Source: Pisolithus tinctorius (Eukaryota > Basidiomycota > Agaricomycetes > Boletales > Pisolithaceae). From it: 64,000 nt of DNA. Below are positions 46,840 to 58,276 of the stretch, one piece after another. The DNA lies in the NCBI GenBank assembly GCA_024663395.1, contig JANFAH010000061.1:248001-312000 (forward strand). The letters run 5' to 3'. Each line of letters opens with the position of its first letter. The first letter of the stretch is position 1. The position numbers were made by a program, and so were the translations under genes. The notes below the pieces were generated by a model that saw nothing but the letters and a program-made list of their open reading frames with translations, was not told the DNA's origin and did no database searches.

Positions 46840-47400
46840 CATCTTGGGATGATACCTGGCTCCAACATGAACCCCCCTCTTCAGCTTCACTCCATCAAAA
46901 CAATTCCAGATCAATCAGCTGTCCATACCATGTCTGTGCCACTTGAATGACATGCAGGACACATTTGGATCACACCAGAAAGGACCCTATGTGTCATTCC
47001 CCTCCTCTTATCCTGGGGGTGCTAATCCTGTAAAGTTTAGGAAGCATGAAAGCTTGTCAGGAATGGTTGTCCTGGAGGGCCTGAAAGTCACAACAGATGA
47101 TGACAATGTTGCAGCATTCCTAGGTGTCAGAATATCCATGTAAGATATGTTACCCCCCCCTCCCCATATTCACTCCATCAAAACAATTTCAGAGATCGAT
47201 CTGGCTGTCTGAATCATGTCTACCCCATCTGTATGACATTACAAGACCATCAGAATTGCATTACAAAGGTCCCCATATTTGTTTCATTGACATACCTGAT
47301 CCCCTCCTCATACCCCAGGGATGGCAATCCAGTAACATCAAGAGGGGGTGCCAGCTTGCCAGGGATGGATGTCCTGGGTATTATCAATGCCACTGAAGAC
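46840..47400. repeat. Tandem duplication, about 284-bp offset, diverged
   Basis: CACTCCATCAAAACAATT occurs at about 46885 and 47169; AGGACCC or AGGTCCCC, CCCCTCCTC, CTTGTCAGGAATGG or CTTGCCAGGGATGG and GTCCTGG follow in the same order in both. Two old copies of one unit; no gene recognised. Confidence 0.65.
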
Positions 47401-48332
47401 AATGGAAATGATTTCCAGCCTCCCAGAAGTATTACTGAAGAGATACCACTTCATGGTCTGACCATCCTTCTACCCCCTGTAGATTTTTTTTCCAACTGCC
47501 AATTTCATTCAAATTTCACCTGGGACATCCCAATGGACATATCTATCAACTCCCAGCATTATTTCCCCCAAATTATGGTCAGGAGTTTGTAGTTATAATT
47601 CCCCCAGGGGCTGTATAGTAGATTATTAAGGTGTGTTTGTGGCTATACACAGCTTTCAGTGACTGTGTGATTTTTTACATTTTTTGCCTGCACAAGTCAT
47701 CAATGAGTTGTGCAATTACCATATATAGCAGGCGCTTTTTTGATTTTCCTTTTATAGTAGGTGCTTTTGAGACTGGAACTGGGCAGATGGTTTAGATTAT
47801 TAGGTGCATCTGGAGAAGAATAAACAATAAAACAAACATGCTTGGATCACAGCCACTACATACCCACTATGATATGGATGTATGAAGTACATGGCAAAGT
47901 TTCCCACCTTGATGGAAGATGACCTCTGTACACAGATTTTGCTTGTGTCTTCCCAAAAGCAACATAGAATGTGATAAAAAGTTGCAAATTCTCACTTGTT
48001 GCAAACCATCAACATTGATGGTTCCCAGATCTGTTCCAACTGGAGCCACTTTGTCCTGGTAAGTTTTGACTGGGCATCAACTACTGAGCTTCACCTGAAA
48101 AAGACATGAATATCCTGCCAAAAAGGTCACTGCCTTCAGGGTACTCATTTTCACTAGGAATGAGCCCCTAAGAGCCACATGTGCCATGCAAACCTTACCA
48201 TAGCCCAGTGTGTTTTTTCTGCATACAAGTACAAGTACTGGCCAGTATTTAGGGCAGTATTTATTACTGGTATTGGGGAAGTAGTACGAACAAGCCTAAT
48301 TATGAGTAACGGCACATCATGGGGGGCTTAAC
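47401..48332. other. No gene seen; CpG-poor to CpG-rich border
   Basis: AT-rich and repeat-like to about 48280, then CpG reappears abruptly near 48289 at the 3' end of the Crinkler-like gene. Confidence 0.4.
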
Positions 48333-50891
48333 CTAGTTAGGCCCTGTATTCAGCCGCGGACGCTTGCTTTCTGGCTCGTCCACATTCTCGCTCTGTGTCT
48401 GATCATCCTCACGACGCTTGTCCCCCTTGTTGAAACTTGTGGTTATCTGTTCCAGCATGGCCAGATCATGCTCAGCCTCGATCAGAGCGCCATCGAACAC
48501 CCCGGAGGGCCGCCAGATTTCTCTGTTCACATTCAGCGGATACCGCACCTCTCCGATCTTTCCCGCCCAGTCGAAGTCAACGAACATGAACTCTGTCATG
48601 TCAGATTCCAACACCATAATGTTCATGCTACGAACGTCACCATGAACATAGCCATGTTGATGTAACTCATCAAGGTGGGTTCTGATCCGTTCGAAAACCA
48701 AAGGAGGCGGGTGGACATCACAGAGATCCTTGTAACCGTCCAGTGAATCCATCACCACCATGTACCACCCCCCATGTAGCGCGTCGAAGCCGCGGAGCGC
48801 TGGTGCCCGTCCCCGTGAAGCGGAGAACCGGTGAACCTCCATCGAATAATGACGCGCAAACTTGATACAAATGCGCTGGCCAGCAAGAGTACCAAAAAAG
48901 ATAAGCTTGTTTGGGTACTGCGATGTGTATTTGAATTCTTTCGTTGCGTCAGCGTTACTTCCGAGAGGCTTGAAAGAGGTGGGATACGGGAACAGTTGCA
49001 AATGGTGCGAGCCGGATGGGTTATTATTCAGTGAGAGACGTTGATAATACCCTTTAAGCGTGACAACAGCATTCTTAAACGCTTTAAGGTGACGAGCCAC
49101 TTTGGTCCGCATATAGGTATCTGTTGGATGGTAGTGGAGTGGGAGAACGAACGAGAGAGGTTGGATAACCGGGCGAACGTTCCACACTGCTCCTGCAAAC
49201 ATAATTAACGGTCCTGATTGAAAAATACGGTTATTCATGGTGCATAGCGAACAGGAACAAATTGAACAGACCAAAAAGAAGAATGATGAAGCAAGGTAAA
49301 GGTGACAACGCCATCGTTTCCGCGTACTGTCTCGAAAATTCCATGTAGTAGAAAATCGCTTGGTTATAGGGATCAGCTTGCGTGCTACCGACTTCATTTT
49401 TGATTTCGGCGATAGCATAGCGATACTCTCCCTCGCGCATATCCCCATCCGTCACGTAGTCGTGATGCGTCGCGGAGGGCACGAAAGTCAGGCCCCACCC
49501 TTTAAACAGCTCACGGAGTTGAACAGCGCGCTGCCGTTCATCATCATAATAGTTTGACATCACAGTGTGCAGCTTCATCACGAAAGAATTATCTTCGGAG
49601 GTCGGTTCAACCACGTCACAGTCATGAAGGAAGTCACCAAATGCACGGTGAAGCAACGTCGGAGGTATGATGGCCACAGCATCGGCAGGGCGGTTGCAGT
49701 AAATAGTCTGACCATCGATCGCTTGGAACTTAGAAAATTCGGAAGGTCGCGAAACGGACGACGGGGCCTTTGGCTTAACTTGGGCAAGGAAAGCACCTCG
49801 CTGTGCCGCCACGAGGCGTTGCGGATGCAAAGGGGGCCCCTGCTCTACGCATGGATATACAATTAGACAGAGCTATGATGCGATCATGACGGACGGCTCA
49901 CCGGTATGTGGTAATCCGACAATGATATGAAGATGCTCGGGAACAGGGGGTTCTGCAAAGATCGTGGACAATCTCTTCACACTGTGCAAAGATCTCTCGG
50001 GACGGAGGTCGAGACCCTCAATTGTTTGCTTTAGCGCATCGTCGCACAATAGGGAAACGTTCCAAAGTGTTAACAGGCGCGTGTCCGTGGTGCGAAGGGC
50101 AGCTGCGTTTTCTCCTTTGATCAATCGCTTGAGGTCAGAAACCGTCTGCGTCATAGCGACCTTAACCCCGAAGATGGCGCGGATGTCTTCACCTATTATC
50201 CAGCAATTGAGAGTAATGACATCTTGGCGTGGAAACTGGACAACAACACAGAGAGTCTCGAGAACTGTAGTACCCTCGAAACATGCGGATATCTTCTGCC
50301 TTCCGTTGAGAAGCGTACCGTCATTGTTCGTGTTGAGACTCTCCAGGAGATGACCCTCCGAGATCACGAACAGCCCGATGGAAGAATCGGGAAAATCACG
50401 GAGATCATTGTGACTGTCTTGGATTTGCTGTTTGAGCGCAGTGACACTTGCATCCGAACGGATCCGAACCATTCGCTCTTCCGATGCATCTGCGCCTCGA
50501 AACCAGTAGTAAATCTCTGGGTATGGTGCATCTGCAAAGCAGGTATGAGTGGCCAGGAAAGCTTGGATCGCAACTGCGCCTTACCCACTATGATATGGAT
50601 GTGGCACGTTGGTGGTGGTGCCGTGAACACCCCTGATATCTCATCCGAAGGATCCAAGAGTTCCCCGTCCGTCGAGAGGGTGACACCATTGAGAGTCTCC
50701 TTATAGGGTCTTCCCAGGGGATCGTTGAGCTTGAACAGCCGGAGAGTTGAAGCTGGCACTTCAAGCTTCTCGGATTCCTTTATAAGCTGTTTGAGGGTAT
50801 AGACGGTTTCAGTCGGTGAAATCTTGATAATGAAGGTGGCATCGACGGAGGTACCTCGTACCCAGCAGCAGAGGCTGAGATCGTCGGACAT
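48333..50891 (-). CDS. Crinkler-type protein: three ubiquitin-like header repeats plus kinase-like domain
   Basis: Four exons: 50891-50585, 50516-49902, 49844-49272 and 49192-48333; introns of 57-79 nt join in frame. The first header begins MSDDLSLCCWVRGTSVD and ends PPPTCHIHIIV, the layout of Crinkler N-terminal ubiquitin-like domains. A second (FRGADASEER to LCVVVQFP) and a third (VITLNCWIIGEDI to PPVPEHLHIIVGLP) follow in exon 2. Exon 3 is a linker (YYMEFSRQYAETMAL, LPCFIILLF). Exon 4 is a kinase-like lobe with HGDVRSMNIMV (catalytic loop) and FVDFDWAG (DFG equivalent). The tail is basic (ESKRPRL, possible nuclear signal). Family knowledge: such proteins are eukaryotic nuclear effector or conflict proteins, common in mushroom genomes. 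No secretion signal is obvious. Clean across all exons apart from the GTCTGT donor of intron 3. Divergent from the deaminase gene. Confidence 0.8.
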
Positions 50892-51273
50892 GGTCGATGG
50901 AAGTTGAGAACAAGATTGGACACCACGGTGAGCAAAATGATGCTTATGTCATACATTCAACGGCGGATTTGGCCCAGTCACCGAGTCGACCCCCCCCTTG
51001 CGTCATCACAACAATTGCCATTTCGGGCAAGGCTGACTCAGCTACCCACCAGGACTGTGGCTTTGCAGGTGATCAGCTTAGATTCCCACCACCTTCCCAA
51101 AACGTCTGTAGTAACTGCAGACGCGATACGAACCTTTCGGAAACAAATCCTGTACTGGTCGAGAACGGTTCAGGGAGATTCTTGGTAGGCTATTAGCTTG
51201 ATTCTGGGGTTGTGGCGACACTGACCAGCCCACCCCAAAAGCAGATTGTGAAACACTCCTATTCATACGTAAC
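50892..51273. promoter_or_regulatory. Divergent promoter region between Crinkler-like and deaminase genes
   Basis: 382 bp between two start codons on opposite strands, so it must hold both promoters. No clear TATA box. Confidence 0.5.
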
Positions 51274-52525
51274 ATGGCAGACAACCTGGAGGGCCAGTCT
51301 CGCCTTTCGGAGCAGCTTCAGCTCCTCGATCAGTTCGGTTACTCAAACATCGAGAGGTTCGTTGGCGTCGGCCAGCACAGTAACAAGAATATGCGGAACC
51401 GCACTATTCGCATTCTCGAAACCATTGCAGCTGCACTGACAACCGGCAACCCTGGAGAGGTCTTCGCTGCTGCATTTGACAGCCGTAACACTCTCACGCT
51501 TGTGTTAGCAAAGAACGACTGTGTCACCGATGAAGATAATCGGGCTGTTCGCCGCTTGTTCAATGCCATCACTGCTCCGGAGACTCAAGATGCTTATGAT
51601 GTTTTGCCTTTCCTACTTTCTCGTTGTGGGCGGAATATGGAGAAGCGAGTCACGAAGATGCATGACGCAGTGACCGCATTCTCGCATGACCTCGATATGG
51701 TCCTGAGGGACTACCAGCCCTTGGACTCCATCGAGGACGAGTTTCCGAAATCCGAGGTATATCGTGAAAAAAAGTATGGTGGAAAACGAATCTCGTCCAC
51801 ACAAATGATGCGTGATCTTTTAGCGGATATCACAAGAACGGCTCGGGATTTCAATTCCCAGAGTCTTTCGGCAAAGGACCTCTACGAGGACCTTGCTGTC
51901 TACCCCATTCTCAAAAGATCCCGTCTCCTGCGTTCGCTCAGCGAAGCCACTGATTCTATGGATCTCGACCGGGAACTGGAGTTGGAAAGACTGAAACACC
52001 GTCTCGAAAAGGTTTCCCAGTATTATTATGGAATTAACAGCCTGATCAGGTATGCCAGGCGTTATTTCCCACAGGGCATTAATCATCGTTGGGTCGCGCT
52101 ATTCGGGCACCGGTGGACTACAATTGTTCTGGACGACGACTACTTGGAAGCTGTGTCACGTGCACTCGGCAGCCGCCCCTCTGAGGACACTCTAGCTACG
52201 CTGCGTACGGAGTTCCCGAAATGGAGGAGATGTGGCGCAGCCGTCGTTCCGTCAAGACGAAGCTTCACGCCGAAATCCAGATCGTGCTTGATCTCAGCAG
52301 CCCCTTGATACTTTGGATCATGAGCATCAACAATCTATCGGCTGTGGCAAACGGAGCTGCCTATGCTGCACATTGTGGATCCGGGCGTACAATAGGACGT
52401 TCGATACTCAATGGCTGACGAGTGCCTCTCACGGCGGTGCGGACGCCACTTGGGCTTTTACAGGTTGCTCTTACGCACGTGCTAAAGTGGAGGCAAGAGA
52501 AGTGCAATTGATAAAGCTGTCATGA
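51274..52525 (+). CDS. OTT_1508-like deaminase family protein (two apparent one-base deletions)
   Basis: Intronless frame from MADNLEGQSRLSEQ at 51274 with a helical N-terminal two-thirds. The frame shifts by one near 52217 (AAA run) and again near 52300 (CCCC run); following the shifts gives VKTKLHAEIQIVLDL and then IGCGKRSCLCC. HAE plus a downstream Cys pair (SCxxC) is the zinc-binding signature of the fungal OTT_1508-like branch of the cytidine-deaminase superfamily. Stop at 52525. Such proteins are predicted nucleotide or nucleic-acid deaminases; substrate unknown. The two shifts are in homopolymers, as in the SEC27 gene nearby, so base-calling error is likely. The head-to-head partner is a Crinkler-kinase gene. 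Confidence 0.65.
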
Positions 52526-53631
52526 GAGGAGTCGAGACACGCTTGAGTAACACTCTGGATAGTCTGTTTCCGGACCAGGGGAGACCTTCTGACGAAGCAG
52601 ACAGTGAGAGTGAGATGTGGTGGAGTAGTGGGGCAGCCTCACGAGTAATGAGCAGAGCTCGGGGCAAGTATGAGGACGATGTATCTAGCTGAACATGTAC
52701 ATGTCCACCTCCGTCTGACCGTCCTCGCCTTCTGACCCCAGACCTCCCAACTACTGCAGACAAGTCGGTTCCGTGACGACATCGGCAAGGGGATCCAAGG
52801 TCACCTAGAATAGGGGCTGAAGTGTGCTTTTACTATCTGTACGAAACGCAAAGCAATATGTCGCACAAGACAGGGTATGGGATGTCCTCTCGTCAAGCGT
52901 ATCACATTGAAAGTCTGCTCAGTATCATGGGGGTAGGTCTGGGCCTGTTCCCTCGTGCATGGATGGGTGTTATGACAGATTTTGTTGCGATATTCTTGCT
53001 GCACCTCATGTTGCACCATCAATCAGCCGACGTTCATGTCTAGTAGAATCACGGCGTCCCCCGTGTCTGAGAAGGATCCCACGCTGGTCAACCAAGTGCA
53101 GCTGCAAGACAACGAGGATAGGGATGGAATGCAACACGATAATGAAACTAGCGAAGTTGTGAGAGCTTGGGGGAAGCTGAACCCCTGAGTCATATGTTTC
53201 TAGTGCCGCACGCACGTTTGCCTCTGCATCGACGAGAGATCAAAGAATAGCGTCCTGAGCGTCAACTCGGCTTTCGAAGAGCCTAATGTCCACGTGAACA
53301 TTCCTCATCTAAGATAATTCATTGTAAGTGTTGAAAGCCAGTTTAATGGCTCTGCAAGGTAAGATTATTTCCTCCCGTGTCAGCAGTGAGCAAGAACAAC
53401 ACCTCTACATAAGTAGGTGGAAGAAAAAGACTTCACCTAACTATTAACCGAAGATGGTTTTTCGGCAACTAGGCCTTAGCGTCACAGGCAAGTTCACACA
53501 AGAACGAAGTCTAGAATTTGCACTAATTATATTTATTGTACTTACCACGTACTGACTCCACTAGTCTCAACTGGGGAACGGAACACACTCAACATCCACC
53601 GACAAATCGAAAACTCGTCACATCCCCGATC
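52526..53631. other. Intergenic, no gene seen
   Basis: About 1.1 kb between convergent genes. Short frames only, none with recognisable content. CpG-normal. Confidence 0.5.
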
Positions 53632-56600
53632 TTATCTCGATTCAGCCTCGCGACTGAGAACGTCTTGCCATCCTTCCTCGAACAGCTCCGTGTGTTCAGA
53701 GGGGTGGCCAATCGACGCGGCGATCCTCGGTCTGTTCTTCATCCGCAGTTCCGTGCGCCATGCGTCTACCGCTTTAGGCACTTGACTGTGCGCAGACGTC
53801 ATAGGTCAGCAATCATGCACTCACACCTTGTTTGCGTAGGGGATACATTACCTCGGTGCATAAGTCCGTGCGAACAACGCCGCCTCCGGTGCACGATTCG
53901 TCTTCACGAGCAAATCCACACATGCCTGTATCGCCTAGCTGGAAAAAAGTCGCGAACGCCAGATTTTGGCACCTTTTGTTCTGTAACACTTTCAGTCATC
54001 TTCCAATCACACAACACACTCCCCCACACGACAATAAACCAAAATACAAGGGAGACAAGGGCTGAAAATGCGAACACATACCAGCCAGGCCACCCACTTT
54101 CCTCAGCCCATCCCCATCCCCAACAGCCAGTAACAAGAGCATCAACGAACTCAAATCCCCTGCTCTCTCGAACGCCTCTTTTGCCAAGTCGAATCTCCAA
54201 ACTGCTAGTGCACGATCCCCGAGCGCTTTCCACTTTGATTCTGCCTCAGCTTCCGGCACAGATCGCGTGATGTCTGTCGCAACGTCTAGATCGTCGAGCT
54301 GCAGTGCAAGGTCGAATCTGTGATCAGGGTCGGTGGATATTTGAAGCGCAAGTTCTTTCATGCCTAATGGAGCATGGTTTATTATAAATTTTTTGTGAAG
54401 CGGACAAAACGACGAGGGAAGAAACATACCGCGAGCTTCTAAAAACCGAGCCACCTTATTCAACTGCTCTTTCGGTATAGAGGGCAGAATCTCGGCTGCG
54501 GAGTCCATGTCTCCGCGTAACACCGCTGTCTGGTACTCCACAACACTGAGGGAAAGGGTGTATGCATATATGTTCATGTCCTTGTCAGCTAGGTAGACGC
54601 GATTGTGGGCGGGGACATATCCGAGAATGTACAATGGACTGCAGCGAGGGTCAGCAACATAAAAGGTATACACATTAGCAAAACGAGAACAAAGACAGTC
54701 AGACACGTCGACGTACATATCTGATGGGCTGATTGTATACGACTCCGTTCCGACGAAATAGTTGATCCTGTTACTCCCCGTCGTATAAATGAAACAATCC
54801 CCGACCCATTTCGCTGTCTTGACACTATATCACCACCACACAAGTCAGATATGTCAGGAATGCGGACATGAACGCACCTATCGGAGATCTCAGCGACGAC
54901 GTCAAGCGCTTCCTCGACTCCTTCATCAGTGATCTCCACACTTTGCTCTACTTTTGCGTTGTATGCGTCCCGGTCGAAGCGGAGGACATAGAACGAGTCC
55001 TCAGAGGTGATAACGACAAACGAGCCTGTTCCCGACCAGTAGATCTGTCGTGGAAGGGTTCGTATCAGCGTCAACAGTCATAAGCTACAGTGCGTCAGCG
55101 TCGCTCCGAATCCAACCCGACTCGATCTAGGACACCACACGAATACGAAGATGCACGCACACTTTTCGCTTCGACATCAACCCTCCTCACCACGTCTCCC
55201 GTCTCCCAATCCCAAAAGACCACGAACCCTTTCCCACGCGCACCTAGCACAGGTCCTCCAAATATTGCATCGACGGACCAATTCCCTGATCCCTTCATCC
55301 CGACCCCACCTCTCTCCTTGAAATTTTTGTACACGCGCAACTTAACCTTGTTTTCCAGCACGGCATACGTATTCGAATCACCTGCCCATGCAAAGGATAA
55401 TCCGCTCCAAAACTCTTATTCCTCCACGCCAACGCTGTATAGATGATATACTCGCCATCGCCCACGACGGTAACGAACGACCGTTTGGGCTGTGTAAGAG
55501 GCATTGCCAAAGATCTCCGTCGTACCGAGTTCTTTGATGCTGAGTGGGATGCGCGTGCCTTCGGGTGAGGAGTCATCGGGAGAGAGGGTTTGGATATTAC
55601 CGGACAGGACGAGTTGGTTACGGGTGTAGATGAGTTTTCCGGAAGGGTCCATGCTGTATGTTGGTTCATCCCGGCCAAGCTAAGGCAGCGGTAGCGTCGC
55701 TCAGATGGGTGTGGGAGTATAGAGGGAAGGGACATACCTTTATAACGACGATACCCTCATCATAGCCAACGGCAATTTCGTTGGCATCTTTGCGCAGCGC
55801 GACACACCAAGCCCGCTCGAGGGCATAGCTCAACGTATTCTCCAATCTATACGTGCCGCTATTCCAAAACTTGACGGTCCCGTCTTCACTGCCACTAATA
55901 ATGATCGGTAAATTCGGATGAAAGACCGCAAACGAGGGATTATTGATATGTCCCTCCATCGTCTGTACACAACTCTTGCTGAGATAGTCCCAGACTTTGA
56001 TAGTCTTGTCATCCCCGGTGGTGACGATGTATGGACGGTCTGGGCCGGGTAGAAGTCAACATAGTTAACGCCCTTGTCGTGTGCGTCCATCGTGAAATTG
56101 GGGTGTGGGGATCCCAGTGACCACATTTTGACGGTGCGATCGAGGCATGCGGATGCAAATGTGTTGGCATCTTTGGGGTTGAATGCGATGTTCATGACGT
56201 AGTGGGAATGTCCTTCGTAGACCTATGCGTGGACTTGGACGTGGATGTGGATGGACGTGAGGAGAGATGGGCACGAACCTGTATGCATTTCCACTGCTTG
56301 TCCCAATCCCATGCCTTGATGGTCATATCATCGCTTCCAGTAAGGACGATGCTTGCAGACGGATGAACGGCCAAACAGCGAATATAATCTGGATGAGCCT
56401 CGAAGGAAGCGACTTTTTCATGGGTGTTATAATTGAACACGCGTAGCTGGAAATCGTCTGACCCAGCGACGAACCAGTTCTTGCGTGCGATAAAACGGAC
56501 ACACGGACGGGACTGTGGATACTTCGAATGTTTTGGCGAGTGCGCCTGTTTCGTGGTTGTAGATGTTGACGGTACCGTTGTAGAGGCCTGTGAGCAGCCA

Positions 56601-56730
56601 TGGTTCGGTGGGGTGAAAGTCGGTGCCTTTGACTCGGTCTGAACGCGAGAACAACTTGCGCTGGTCCATCTAATTTAGAAAAGTATACTAACCAAATCCA
56701 AGTCGTACTCACGGATACGTCGAGCAACAT
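53632..56730 (-). CDS. SEC27: COPI coat beta-prime subunit
   Basis: Start MLLDVS at 56730 (18-nt first exon, intron 56712-56670), then [17 protein letters not shown]40 repeats follow: [87 protein letters not shown]. Then comes the second propeller ([37 protein letters not shown]) and the alpha-solenoid ([39 protein letters not shown]). The end is [18 protein letters not shown], stop at 53632. It coats Golgi-to-ER vesicles with the other coatomer subunits. Frame restoration needs at least six single-base insertions (near 56508, 56040, 55510, 55485, 55400, 53922), nearly all in short homopolymers. For an essential gene with otherwise excellent conservation this points to sequence error rather than a pseudogene. 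Confidence 0.92.
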
Positions 56731-57036
56731 CGTAGCGTGGCCTGGGTGAGTATTTGCTACAGTATATTGTAGACAGATGGCTTACAACCCCTCCGATGGG
56801 GGGTTGCCAACACATACCCGCCATGGTGCTCCTCAGCGTCCTCACCATGAACTTCCTAAGATCTCGTTTCAAAAGGAAGAAACGCCAAAGCAACAATCCC
56901 TTCCTTCCGTGCTCTTTCCATTCGCAGCTACACCGCACCGATACATACATGGGCCGGCGCGATCCAATTACTCGACGAGAGTAAGAGTTGTCGTCTTCGA
57001 AAAATATGCCATTGTAAAGTTATCGGTATCGATTCA
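56731..57036. promoter_or_regulatory. Divergent promoter region, SEC27 and small gene
   Basis: About 300 bp between opposite start codons. No distinctive element recognised. Confidence 0.4.
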
Positions 57037-57497
57037 ATGTCTGTCCATCACGAATTTCTCCTCGTGCATATCAGACATCCATCGGGGAGAGAGGCGATCG
57101 GACGCGTAGAGAGAGAGACCCGATTGCCGCCCTCTGTCCCAGTATTACCGCTCAGTATCGGTAACCTCCACAGCGAGACATCAAATCCAACCCACAATGA
57201 CCACGACAGAATCAGCTTGTCGTACGACGGGACTTTGAAATCTCTCACGCAGCGTCTCGACTACGCCCAACTCTACACACTGACGTATTCGAAACCATCC
57301 GAGGCACCGTCCGCCGCACATCTCGCTGCCCTTCTTGTCACTATAAGTACACATGGAGGGCCTACGTCCACTATCAGGTCTACAGCAGAACACCGAACGC
57401 GTGGTTCGCCTACAGCGTCATAGAAGTTCTGAGGGAGATATTTAGTGGAAAGGGAAAGGCGAGTAAGAATGGGTCAGAGTGCCGTACGGTGAGATGA
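57037..57497 (+). CDS. Small uncharacterised basidiomycete protein
   Basis: Start MSVHHEFLLVHIRHPSG at 57037. The frame runs to about 57360, and after a one-base loss in a GGG run it continues as YQVYSRTPNAWFAYSVIEVL to the stop at 57495-57497. About 150 residues. An N-terminal HHEFLLVHIRHP strand and a C-terminal WFAYSVIEVL helix resemble a widespread family of small mushroom proteins without assigned function (recollection, not checked). No signal peptide. Confidence 0.5.
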
Positions 57498-58276
57498 GGG
57501 TAGACCCTCCAGATAGAGTCAACGTCCTGGTGCGCAAATATAAAAGCACATGGGAAGACTTTTCAAGAAAGATGGGGAGCACCTCGCAACGCTTGCAACA
57601 CGACTCCGAAGTAAGTCGTATCTACACGAATGTAGTGACTTTTGACGCGAAGCATGCACCGGGTAGCCACAGGATGTAGCGGCCCACCGTCAGCAGGCAA
57701 AGTAGAAAAAGGCAGAGATAGATGCGTTTGCAGACATGCTAAGGACGATGGGGTCGTAGGAGAGTGACGTTTACAGCTTGCTGCCCCCTGTCATGTCGAC
57801 TGCTGTGAGCGTGAGCAACGATGGGGTAACCCGTCGCATTCGCTGGCTCATACCAAAAGGTTTGTAGCTTGACAGTGACTTCGGGCTGTGCAATCCATAC
57901 TTACACGCGGTATTCTCTGAAGTATGACTAGGCACATGTCGAGGGGTCCCAAACTAGGTGCACGTCATTCAATATGTACTATGCGGTGGTCGATGTCGAC
58001 AATTAGGGTAGTTGATGGTACTCACATCGTTCGATCCTATTTCTCAACGTACTTGGCACCCAGTGATTGTCCAAATGCTCTCCTGGAACATGTCTTTTGG
58101 TTGGCGGTGGTCGATGATCAGCTAGTGTAAAGGTTTGATATGGTTTTGCACAGCCATGAGCGCCTCAGCCTGCTCGACGACGGACGCTAGCCCTTGTATA
58201 AATCACTCGGGTCCACCGTTTTAGGCCCAGGTAAACCCAACTGATCGCCTTTAATCACATCCTAGCGTCCATACAG
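57498..58276. other. Intergenic, no gene seen
   Basis: Only short, unrecognised frames. Presumably holds the Nudix gene promoter toward its right end. Confidence 0.4.

Noticed and set aside
52526..53631. Possible small genes on both strands between deaminase and SEC27
   Set aside because: Short frames without domain, intron pattern or conserved composition.
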